A stretch of 51,859 nt of DNA, taken from positions 1 to 51,859 of the forward strand of contig CAZVYS010000004.1 in NCBI GenBank assembly GCA_964630755.1. Reading direction: 5' to 3'. Of this stretch, positions 38,702 to 45,773 are shown one piece after another. The position numbers and the translations under genes are program-made. The notes beneath the pieces are model-generated. The model ran no database searches and had not been told where the DNA came from. It saw only the letters and a list, made by a program, of their open reading frames with translations. The stretch is from CAZVYS01 sp964630755 (lineage in GTDB: Bacteria > Patescibacteriota > Microgenomatia > UBA1400 > CG1-02-47-37). Numbering within the stretch: the stretch's first letter is position 1; each line of letters opens with the position of its first letter.

Positions 38702-39643
38702 ATGCGAGACTTGATAATTATTGGATCTGGGCCGGCTGGATATACAGCAGCGGTTTATGCAGCTCGAGCTGAGTTAGAGCCGTTAGTTTTTACTGGTGAA
38801 AAGTCAGGCGGACAGTTGATGAATACGACTATGGTTGAGAACTGGCCTGGTGCTAAAGATGGAGTAATGGGCCCGGATTTGATGATTGAGATGAGAGAGC
38901 AAGCCAAAAAGTTTGGAGCAGAGATTATTGATAAAAATGCAATTAAGGTGGAATTAACAGAGGGGGTAAAGAAAGTTTTTGTGGGAGATGAAATGTATGA
39001 AGCTAAGGCAGTGATTATTGCTACTGGGGCAGAAGCAATTATGTTAAATGTGCCAGGAGAGCAAGAGTTAATGGGGAAGGGAGTGGCGGTTTGTGCGGTT
39101 TGTGATGCGCCGTTTTATAAGGACAAAGTTACTTTTGTGATTGGCGGCGGAGATGCAGCGGTTGAGGATGCGATAGCTTTAACTAAACACGCTAAAAAGG
39201 TTTATTTAGTGCATCGCAGAGACGAGCTGCGGGCCTCTAAGATAATGGATAAGAGAGCTAAAGAAAATGAAAAGATCGAGATTTTATGGAATATGGAGTT
39301 AAAAGAGGTAATTGGAACTGAAAAAGTAGAAAAAGTAAAGCTATTTAATAATAAAGAGAGCAAGGATATAGAAATGGAGGCTGATGGGGTGTTTTTGGCG
39401 ATTGGACATAAACCAGCAACTAAGATGTTCAAAGATCAGCTGACTTTGGATGAGAAGGGATTTATAAAAGTGGACATGAATTATCCAGCGGTAACCAAGA
39501 CTAATATTGAGGGAGTGTTTGCGGCTGGAGATGTGGTAGATTATCGTTATCAGCAGGCAGTAACAGCAGCAGCCATGGGGTGTCAAGCAGCTTTGGATGC
39601 TGAAAAGTATCTAGGAGGGCATTCGCCCTCTAAAATTGGTTAA
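38702..39643 (+). CDS. trxB: Thioredoxin reductase
   Basis: 313 residues. FAD-binding IIGSGPAGYTAAVYAARAEL, the redox pair CAVC at residues 131-134, the NADPH motif FVIGGGDAAVEDAIALT followed by VHRRDELRAS, and GVFAAGDVVDYRYQQAVTAAAMGC as the C-terminal FAD segment. It regenerates reduced thioredoxin from NADPH. The last residues GGHSPSKIG and the TAA stop come from repeat copy 14, so the natural terminus was probably at ALDAEKYL, as in other TrxB proteins. Confidence 0.97.
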   Translation: MRDLIIIGSGPAGYTAAVYAARAELEPLVFTGEKSGGQLMNTTMVENWPGAKDGVMGPDLMIEMREQAKKFGAEIIDKNAIKVELTEGVKKVFVGDEMYEAKAVIIATGAEAIMLNVPGEQELMGKGVAVCAVCDAPFYKDKVTFVIGGGDAAVEDAIALTKHAKKVYLVHRRDELRASKIMDKRAKENEKIEILWNMELKEVIGTEKVEKVKLFNNKESKDIEMEADGVFLAIGHKPATKMFKDQLTLDEKGFIKVDMNYPAVTKTNIEGVFAAGDVVDYRYQQAVTAAAMGCQAALDAEKYLGGHSPSKIG

Positions 39644-39688
39644 AGAATTATTTGAGCAAAGGGTATTCACCCTTTGTGATTATTATTA
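39615..39688 (+). repeat. Paired-hairpin element, copy 14, at the trxB 3' end
   Basis: HP1 GAGGGC-ATTC-GCCCTC (39615-39630), spacer TAAAATTGGTTAAAG, HP2 CAAAGGGT-ATTC-ACCCTTTG (39657-39676), tail TGATTATTATTA. It provides the trxB stop (ATTGGTTAA) and ends just before the gdhA ribosome-binding site. Confidence 0.95.
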
Positions 39689-39699
39689 AAAGGAGGATT

Positions 39700-40992
39700 A
39701 TGAGCAATCCATATAAAAATGCTGTAAAACAGTTAGAAGATGTTGCAAAGTATATTGATGTAGATAAAAAGACTTTAGAGGTGTTAAAGACTCCAAAAAA
39801 AGTGCATCGGGCTGATCTAAGAGTAAAAATGGATAATGGGAAAACTAAGATATTTAAAGCTTTTCGATCACAACACAATGATGCAGTTGGCCCACATAAA
39901 GGAGGTATAAGGTTTCATAAATTGGTAACAAAAGATGAGGTTAAGGCTCTTAGTGTGTGGATGACGATTAAGTGTAGTGTGGTGGGAATTCCTTATGGTG
40001 GAGGCAAAGGTGGGGTGATTGTTGATCCTAAAAAACTAAGCGCTGGCGAGCTTGAGAGATTGTCTCGCGCTTACATGAAGTTTCTTTATAAACATATTGG
40101 GTCATGGATTGATGTGCCAGCTCCTGATGTAAACACTACTCCACAGATTATGGCCTGGATGCTTGATGAGTATGAAAAATTGACTGGTAGACATGAACCG
40201 GGAGTGATTACGGGCAAGCCGATAGAGCTTGGTGGTTCAAAAGGTCGAGGAGTAGCTACTGGTCTAGGTGGGTTTTATGTGACAGAGAGATTGGCTAAAG
40301 TAAAAAAACTGAATAAAAAACAGACTACGGTAGCGATTCAAGGCTATGGAAACGCAGCTTACTGGTATGCAGTGTATATGAGAAAGGCGGGTTACAAGAT
40401 TGTGGCAGTGTCTGACTCAAAAGGTGGGATATTTAAAGCCAGCGGGATTAATCCGGAAAAAGCGATGAAGCATAAAGCCGAGGCTGGTAGTGTAGTTGGT
40501 TTTAAAGGTTCAAAAGAAATTAGTAATGCAGAATTACTTGAGTTAAAGGTGGATGTTTTAGCGCCAGCGGCTCTTGAAAACGTGATTGATAAGAATAATG
40601 CCAAGAATATTAAAGCCAAGTATATTATTGAGCTAGCTAATGGTCCAGTGACACCTGAAGCTGATGATATTTTGCATGAAATGGGAGTGATAGATTTACC
40701 AGATGTGCTTTGTAATGCTGGTGGAGTGACGGTTAGTTACTTTGAGTGGGTGCAGAATAACATGGGTTATTATTGGGAAGAAAAGGAAGTCTTTGAGAAG
40801 TTGAGGGTTATTATGGATAAGGCTTTTGATGAGATGTGGGTCCTGTATTCACAGGGTAAAGTCCGTAAAGGATTATTGACGAATGACATTCGCCATTCGG
40901 TTATAGGTAGAGAAGGCTTGACTCCAAGGCTGGCGGCTTATGTTAAGTCAGTAGCTCGGGTGGTCGAGGCGATGAAGTTGAGATCAAGCTAG
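39700..40992 (+). CDS. gdhA: Glu/Leu/Phe/Val dehydrogenase (glutamate dehydrogenase type)
   Basis: 430 residues from the ATG at 39700, chosen because AAAAGGAGGA precedes it and because the sequence further upstream is repeat-derived. It converts glutamate to 2-oxoglutarate plus ammonia or the reverse. Motifs: GPHKGGIRFH, the catalytic Lys region PYGGGKGGVIVDP, DVPAPDVNTT with the catalytic Asp, the Rossmann glycines VAIQGYGNAAYW, and ANGPVTPEADDIL. Copy 15 encodes LYSQGKVRKGLLTND and IRHSVIGR between FDEMW and LTPRLAAYVKSVARV in the C-terminal helices. Confidence 0.94.
   Translation: MSNPYKNAVKQLEDVAKYIDVDKKTLEVLKTPKKVHRADLRVKMDNGKTKIFKAFRSQHNDAVGPHKGGIRFHKLVTKDEVKALSVWMTIKCSVVGIPYGGGKGGVIVDPKKLSAGELERLSRAYMKFLYKHIGSWIDVPAPDVNTTPQIMAWMLDEYEKLTGRHEPGVITGKPIELGGSKGRGVATGLGGFYVTERLAKVKKLNKKQTTVAIQGYGNAAYWYAVYMRKAGYKIVAVSDSKGGIFKASGINPEKAMKHKAEAGSVVGFKGSKEISNAELLELKVDVLAPAALENVIDKNNAKNIKAKYIIELANGPVTPEADDILHEMGVIDLPDVLCNAGGVTVSYFEWVQNNMGYYWEEKEVFEKLRVIMDKAFDEMWVLYSQGKVRKGLLTNDIRHSVIGREGLTPRLAAYVKSVARVVEAMKLRSS
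40841..40911 (+). repeat. Paired-hairpin element, copy 15, inside gdhA
   Basis: HP1 TCCTGT-ATTC-ACAGGG (40841-40856, one T-G wobble), spacer TAAAGTCCGTAAAGG, HP2 GAATGAC-ATTC-GCCATTC (40881-40898, one A-C mismatch), tail GGTTATAGGTAG. The spacer reads GTCCGTAAA instead of GTCGGTTAA, avoiding a stop in this phase. Confidence 0.95.
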
Positions 40993-41721
40993 TTTGAGTT
41001 GATAGTCTGAAAATTGACCTTGCTGAAATGGTTTGCCATCAGCTTGCCAAAGTTTAGTTTTAGCACCAGTATGGATAATAAACTGTCGACGATTTTGAGC
41101 AGGTAATATGAATGAGGGTTTTTTAGAATGAGATACAGGTTGAAGATTAGCTCCTAAGTTGGTTAAGTTAACTTTTTCTCTTAGAGAAAATTGAGTCAAT
41201 AGGCCATCAGGGGAAGTGAGGGCCTTGGTGACTTCTTTTTGACTGGTGACATCTCTAATTAATTTAGCTCGAGCTTCTGTGTCTGCGATAGCTGGAAGAT
41301 CAAAGGGGGTCAGGGGTTAATTAGGAAATTGTTGGTGAGGGTGGATATGGAAAAGGGCTCGTTTAAAAGCGAGCTCAACTAGTTGTTGGACTAGGTACAT
41401 AGGCCGATCTTGATCGGGAAAGATTAATTGTGTTTGTTCGAGAGCGCTATCAAAGTTGGCAGCGTATTGTTTGAATTGTGGCCAGACTTTACCCATGTCA
41501 ACACTAGAGCTAGCTGACTTAGTGTCTAATAAATCTCTTAATGGAAAATAAAGCTTAAAAGTTCTGTTTAGATGTGTTTTGTCTATTGGGAAAGGTTGAC
41601 CACTAGGAGTGATGGGCGTTTCAGCTTGAACAAGAATATTTGAGATTTTTGGGCTAAGGATAGTGGGGAAATTTTTTGCTGTTTCTGATTCACGAAAGTC
41701 GGGAGGAGAAGTAATAGTCAT
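40984..41721 (-). pseudogene. Hypothetical protein gene interrupted by an in-frame TAA
   Basis: A single minus-strand frame of 246 codons is broken by one TAA at 41317-41319 (after HPHQQFPN). The same frame continues as PLTPFDLPAIADTEARAKL, then SLREKVNLTNLGANLQ, to a TAG/TAA at 40984. The two parts would form one protein of unknown family with helices such as WPQFKQYAANFDSALEQTQL. The start region also carries a 10-base tandem duplication (ATGACTATTA), placing an out-of-frame ATG at the leaderless distance from a TATAAT. Two lesions together suggest a decaying gene, although a sequencing error cannot be excluded. Confidence 0.6.
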
Positions 41722-41828
41722 TAATAGTCATTAAGATAATTATACAATAGTGGTGGCATCTTTTTTAGATGTTTGATATATTTAATGGTTATAAAAATTA
41801 ATGTCCAAAAGGACAGAGGGGTAATATT

Positions 41829-42551
41829 ATGGCAAAGGTAGAAGCTAAGAAAAAAGGTGGATCACTGCAGATATTATTAACGGTTCTGCTTGTGGGGGCG
41901 GCGTTTGCGATTGGAAGCATGTGGACCGAGCTAAGAGTACTTAGAGATGGCAAGCTAACAGCTCAAAAAGAAGCTCAGGCCCCTGAAGGAAAAGAAGGTG
42001 AGTTAACTGATGAAATGTGGAATGATTTAGTTAAGGGAGGGGCGGCAGTTAAAGGAGATGAAAAAGCAAAAGTAACAATTGTTGAGTTAACTGATTATCA
42101 ATGCCCATTTTGCAAAAGATACGTGGATGACACTTATGGACAGATAGAGTCAGAGTATATTGAGACCGGGAAAGTGAAGTATGTTTTAAGAGATTTACCA
42201 TTGCAGTTTCATGCTAATGCGCAAGTAACTGCAGAAGCAGCTAGATGTGCTGGTGATCAAGATAAATACTGGGAATATCATGATAAGCTGTTTTTGGATC
42301 AGGCTTCATGGTCTGAGGCAGTAGATAATGCTGTTTTTAAAACTTATGCGGGTCAGCTAGGCCTTGATCAGGTAGCATTTGATGCTTGCTTGGATGAGGG
42401 AAAGTATAGTCAGGCTGTTAAAGATGATTTATCTTTGGCTCAAAAAGTAGGAGCTACAGGTACACCAACATTTTTTATTAATGGCACAAAGCTAGTTGGA
42501 GCTCAGCCGTTTGAAGCTTTTAAGGCTTTGATTGACCAAGAGTTGAACTAG
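41829..42551 (+). CDS. Membrane-anchored DsbA-like thiol oxidoreductase
   Basis: 240 residues. One N-terminal membrane helix (LQILLTVLLVGAAFAIGSMW) is followed by an extracytoplasmic DsbA/Thioredoxin_4 domain with active site CPFC (C92, C95) in VELTDYQCPFCKRYVDD, LRDLPLQFHANAQVTAEAARC, and cis-Pro GATGTPTFFINGTKLVGA. It likely forms or isomerises disulfides in secreted proteins. A GAGGGG ribosome-binding site lies before the ATG. The next gene, 32 bases downstream, is also membrane-bound. Confidence 0.92.
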   Translation: MAKVEAKKKGGSLQILLTVLLVGAAFAIGSMWTELRVLRDGKLTAQKEAQAPEGKEGELTDEMWNDLVKGGAAVKGDEKAKVTIVELTDYQCPFCKRYVDDTYGQIESEYIETGKVKYVLRDLPLQFHANAQVTAEAARCAGDQDKYWEYHDKLFLDQASWSEAVDNAVFKTYAGQLGLDQVAFDACLDEGKYSQAVKDDLSLAQKVGATGTPTFFINGTKLVGAQPFEAFKALIDQELN

Positions 42552-42583
42552 AAGATAGCCGAGGTAAGGTATAATATAGAGGT

Positions 42584-43516
42584 ATGAAGAAGATACTGTC
42601 TGTTGTGTTGGGATTAATGATATTTGCCGGTTTTGTAAGACCGGTTTTTGCCATGCCTGCCGGCAGGCAGGCTGCTGAGAAAAAAGTTGAGATATTGGAA
42701 GTAATTGGGATTACTGAAGAAGCTACAGATTCAGCTGAGGCGACCAGTGCAGGGCAGCTTGAGCTTGAAGAAGTAGTAAAAGAAGATATTACAGAAAGAG
42801 AGTCGCCGGTTAAGAGTAAGCTTGAAGGATATTTAGCTGAGAAAGATCCAGGGTCACTGTCTTGGCGTAATTTTCTACAATGGGGAATTAGGCAAGCGGT
42901 TGATCAGGGAGTTTCTCCTAATACTATTGTATTGGTGCTTTTATTTCCTTTGGTAGCTGGACTAATTGCGGCGGCCAGGCATTTGTTTGGCTTGACTGGT
43001 TTTGGAATCTTTGTGCCAGCGATGTTATCTGTTGCTATGGTGGCGACTGGAGTTCGAGTGGGCTTGATTTTGTTTACGATTATTTTACTGGTGGCTACTT
43101 TAGCAAGAAAAGTAACTAAGAAACTAAAGATGCAGTATTTGCCTAGAATGGCTCTTTTGATGTGGTTTGTGAGCATTGGAGTGTTGGCGGTGTTATTAGG
43201 AGCGGTTAATGTTCAACAAGGTGAATTGTCTGCTGTTTCTATTTTTCCGATTTTAATCTTGATGTTATTGGCTGAAAATTTTATAGAGGTGCAGGTGGGT
43301 AAGTCTAAGCGGGAAGCAACTAGGGTAACTTTTCAAACTTTGATTATGGCGGTGGTGGCGGCTTTAGTGATGAGGGTGGATATGGTGCAAAAATGGGTTT
43401 TGTTAAATCCGGAATTAGCTTTAGCGTTGGTAATGTTGTTTGACGTTTATGTGGGGAAATATGTGGGATTACGATTACTTGAAAGATTAAAGTTTAAAAG
43501 TATTTTGAAAAAGTAG
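42584..43516 (+). CDS. 7TM protein related to the inactive-transglutaminase 7TM family
   Basis: 310 residues. A signal peptide (LSVVLGLMIFAGFVRPVFA, cleavage after VFA) leads into an acidic region to about residue 100, then about six or seven membrane helices starting at NTIVLVLLFPLVAGLIAAAR, including LTGFGIFVPAMLSVAMVATG and ending in a Lys-rich tail. The GFGIFVPAMLS and FILIxMLLAENFIEVQ patterns resemble the 7TM module fused to an inactive transglutaminase in proteobacteria; the transglutaminase part is lacking here. The next gene is the ATP-grasp/retropepsin protein that accompanies this module elsewhere. MPAGRQA after the signal peptide is encoded by a palindrome. Confidence 0.72.
   Translation: MKKILSVVLGLMIFAGFVRPVFAMPAGRQAAEKKVEILEVIGITEEATDSAEATSAGQLELEEVVKEDITERESPVKSKLEGYLAEKDPGSLSWRNFLQWGIRQAVDQGVSPNTIVLVLLFPLVAGLIAAARHLFGLTGFGIFVPAMLSVAMVATGVRVGLILFTIILLVATLARKVTKKLKMQYLPRMALLMWFVSIGVLAVLLGAVNVQQGELSAVSIFPILILMLLAENFIEVQVGKSKREATRVTFQTLIMAVVAALVMRVDMVQKWVLLNPELALALVMLFDVYVGKYVGLRLLERLKFKSILKK
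42655..42668. repeat. 14-bp perfect palindrome at the signal-peptide junction
   Basis: GCCTGCCGGCAGGC, self-complementary over its whole length, encodes the PAGRQ part of MPAGRQA directly after the predicted cleavage site. To my knowledge the same word is frequent in other CPR genomes; only one copy is seen in this window. Confidence 0.7.
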
Positions 43517-43518
43517 AA

Positions 43519-43635
43519 GTGTCAAGTTTTCAGACTCGACATACAGAATTTTTGGCAGTGCTCACAGCTATCTGACTGAATCAGATGAGGCGTTGTGCGC
43601 TGAAAATTTGTATGTCTGGGTGATAAAACTTGACT
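43519..43635. repeat. Long imperfect inverted repeat with inner hairpin
   Basis: TGTCAAGTTTT (43520-43530) pairs with AAAACTTGA (43626-43634), GACATACA with TGTATGTC, and AATTTTTGGC with GCTGAAAATT; an inner hairpin ATCTGA-CTGAA-TCAGAT lies at the tip. It fills the gap between the 7TM and ATP-grasp genes. It may be a structured RNA, a processed leader or a decayed mobile unit. Confidence 0.62.
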
Positions 43636-43678
43636 GATTTGCTTTTTGCTCGCAAGAAATTTAACAAATAAAGAGCAG

Positions 43679-43705
43679 GTTACGAACACTACTAAGGTTC
43701 GTAAC
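43679..43705. other. Hairpin before the ATP-grasp/retropepsin gene
   Basis: GTTACGAAC (43679-43687) and GTTCGTAAC (43697-43705) form a perfect 9-bp stem with a nine-base loop, 20 bases upstream of the start codon. It lies directly after the long inverted repeat, so the whole 200-base intergenic region is highly structured. Confidence 0.65.
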
Positions 43706-43724
43706 AACTGCAGCAATATTTAAT

Positions 43725-45056
43725 ATGGTAAAACGATCAGAAATTCTAGGAATGAATGCCCGGAATCATTTGTACCAGGCGAAATATAACAAAGCTAAAG
43801 CCAAGAAGATTGGTGCTTCTAAGATTAATACAAAAGCTTCACTTAAGAGAAATAGGTTAGGGATTCCAAAGCTTTTCAAGATGTTTAAGAGTGAGCAGGC
43901 GGTGGATAAGTTTGATTTTACAAGGTTGCCAGAGAGTTTTGTGATTAAGCCATCACAGGGACTTGGTGGGGAAGGAATTATGGTGGTGGAACATGGAGGG
44001 GAGTTTGCCGGTGAGTGGGTGACGGTTGATCAGCAGAAAGTGTCGGTGCAGGATTTGAGAATGCATGTTAAAGATATTTTGGCAGGTAAGTTTTCAAGAT
44101 TTGATTTACCAGATAATGCTTTTATTGAAGAAAGAGTTAAGGTTCATCCTAATTTTAAACCAGTTAGTTTTCAAGGCACGCCAGACGTTGGAGTGTTGGT
44201 ATTTAACCGAGTGCCAGTGATGGCCTTTTTAAGATTGCCAACTAAAGAGTCGCATGGGAAAGCCAATATGTTCCAGGGAGCGGTGGCTTGTGGAATAGAT
44301 ATGGCCACTGGAGTGACGACAAAAGGGATTAAACACACCAAAGAGATCAAGTTTTTTCCGGGTACGCGAAGAAGATTAAAAGGGATCAAGATCCCTCGAT
44401 GGGATCGGGTATTAAAGTTGGCGGTTAAGACGGCTGGAGTGGTTGGATTAGGATTTTGTCGAGTGGATATTGCGCTTCAACCAAATAAAACAAAATCTGG
44501 AAAACTTAAATCTAAGCCAATGGTGCTTGAGATAAATTCGCAGCCCGGTTTGAAAATTCAGTTAGCTAATGAAGCTGGATTGAGACGAAGGTTAGAAAGA
44601 GTCGAGGGACTTAAGGTGAGAACGGTGAGGCAAGGGATCGAGATTGGCAAGCAGTTGTTTGCGGCTAGAGACGAGGCTGAGTCGATTCAGGGTGGAGCTT
44701 TGTATGCCGGAGTGTTTGAAGAGGTAGATGTGGAGAGTTTTTTGGGGGAAAAGCAACAAGTAAGAGCTAAGATAGATACGGGAGCTTTTAGAACCTCGAT
44801 TGATAAAAAGCTGGCTAAAGATTTGGGGCTACTTGATCCAGAAAATGTGCTGTGGGAAGTTGGATTTAGGTCGGCTCTTGGAAGAGAAGAGAGAAAAGTG
44901 GTGGGGATTACTTTTTGGCTTAAAGGTAAAAAAATAAAGACTAGTGCTTCGGTGTCAGATCGATCTAAGTTAAAGCGAAGAATGATTATTGGAAGAAGAG
45001 ATTTGTTAGGGTTTGCGGTGAGAGTTAGAGAAGGAGAAGCTGGACAAGAAGCGTAG
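43725..45056 (+). CDS. ATP-grasp (alpha-L-glutamate ligase-like) fused to a retropepsin-like domain
   Basis: 443 residues. The N-terminal part is a RimK-related ATP-grasp domain: NRLGIPKLFKMFKS, FVIKPSQGLGGEGIMVVE (ATP loop), PVMAFLRLPTKESHGKANMFQG, GLGFCRVDIALQPNK, and LEINSQPGLKIQLANEAGLR with the metal-binding Glu-Asn. The C-terminal about 110 residues are the 'putative ATP-dependent zinc protease' fold: VRAKIDTGAFRTSIDKKLAK with retropepsin-like D351 in DTGA, then RRMIIGRRDLLGFAVRV. In proteobacteria these two domains are usually separate genes beside a 7TM protein. The fusion and the adjacent 7TM gene fit that system. Confidence 0.85.
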   Translation: MVKRSEILGMNARNHLYQAKYNKAKAKKIGASKINTKASLKRNRLGIPKLFKMFKSEQAVDKFDFTRLPESFVIKPSQGLGGEGIMVVEHGGEFAGEWVTVDQQKVSVQDLRMHVKDILAGKFSRFDLPDNAFIEERVKVHPNFKPVSFQGTPDVGVLVFNRVPVMAFLRLPTKESHGKANMFQGAVACGIDMATGVTTKGIKHTKEIKFFPGTRRRLKGIKIPRWDRVLKLAVKTAGVVGLGFCRVDIALQPNKTKSGKLKSKPMVLEINSQPGLKIQLANEAGLRRRLERVEGLKVRTVRQGIEIGKQLFAARDEAESIQGGALYAGVFEEVDVESFLGEKQQVRAKIDTGAFRTSIDKKLAKDLGLLDPENVLWEVGFRSALGREERKVVGITFWLKGKKIKTSASVSDRSKLKRRMIIGRRDLLGFAVRVREGEAGQEA

Positions 45057-45068
45057 AGTCCTATAGTT

Positions 45069-45097
45069 TTGACAAAAGGGAGTTAGTGAAGGATAAT
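45069..45097 (+). promoter_or_regulatory. Promoter
   Basis: TTGACA (45069-45074), a 17-base spacer and GATAAT (45092-45097); the ATG at 45106 follows 8 bases later, a leaderless or near-leaderless distance. Confidence 0.78.
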
Positions 45098-45105
45098 TAT
45101 AACTT

Positions 45106-45747
45106 ATGAGACGTGAATTTAGTGGTTCAGAATTTATTGGAGGTCATTTGAGTTTTAGTAGTGGAAAGAATTTTGTTTCGATACCAGGAATGGAACCACG
45201 GGCAATTGGAATTGGAAGTGGTGGTGTAACAATAGACGCCGGTAGATTTGAAGATGTTTACAAAAAGGGTCGTAGTTCAGCAGAAACTAGTGGTCTAGAT
45301 TGGGAAAAAATGACCCCAGGAGCAAAATGGAGCGCAGTAATAACTAATGCTGCTAGTGTGGATGAAGTATATTTTTTAGAAAGAGAGAGATTAACAGTGG
45401 AGGGGCAGTGGAAGTTGTATAATGAGCAAGGTTTTGTAGAGCAGAAAGCTAGTAAGGTTGGTCAAGAAATAATGGAGTTAGTAGGGGGTGTTTCAAGTGA
45501 AGAAATTAAGGCAATGCAATCTGGAAGATCTAGTAATAAGACTGGAGGAATAACTGGTGAGAATAACGTCAGAAGAGACTCCGGTAAAGTTAGGCCGCTT
45601 GTGAAGTTAAGTGGGCGGCAAGCTAGAGAAATTAAAATGGCAAGAGAAACCATTTCTTCAGATCCTGAAACTGGAATTGAAATGACTAGGGATCAGGGGT
45701 GGATTCATAGAGTTACACGAGGTCATTTTGCAAAACAAGAGTCATAG
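45106..45747 (+). CDS. Hypothetical protein
   Basis: 213 residues, no recognised family. Gly- and Ser-rich N-terminus (GSEFIGGHLSFSSGKNFVSI, IGIGSGGVTIDAG), then a helical section (VDEVYFLERERLTVEGQWKL) and a basic C-terminal part (LSGRQAREIKMARETISS, then WIHRVTRGHFAKQES). No signal peptide or membrane helix. It has a near-consensus promoter and lies between two ATP-grasp genes, so it might be a substrate or partner; this is only positional inference. Confidence 0.6.
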   Translation: MRREFSGSEFIGGHLSFSSGKNFVSIPGMEPRAIGIGSGGVTIDAGRFEDVYKKGRSSAETSGLDWEKMTPGAKWSAVITNAASVDEVYFLERERLTVEGQWKLYNEQGFVEQKASKVGQEIMELVGGVSSEEIKAMQSGRSSNKTGGITGENNVRRDSGKVRPLVKLSGRQAREIKMARETISSDPETGIEMTRDQGWIHRVTRGHFAKQES

Positions 45748-45773
45748 GTTTTTTTGATTTGTTACAATAAAGA

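Noticed and set aside
39652..39699. Longer N-terminus for glutamate dehydrogenase beginning in the repeat (MSKGYSPFVIIIKRR...)
   Set aside because: A strong AAAAGGAGGA site directly precedes the ATG at 39700, and the upstream residues are encoded by repeat copy 14.
43519..43720. Integron-type attC site (ATTTAAC at 43658 resembles a core site)
   Set aside because: No complementary GTTRRRY core at the other end, no cassette array and no integrase in the window.
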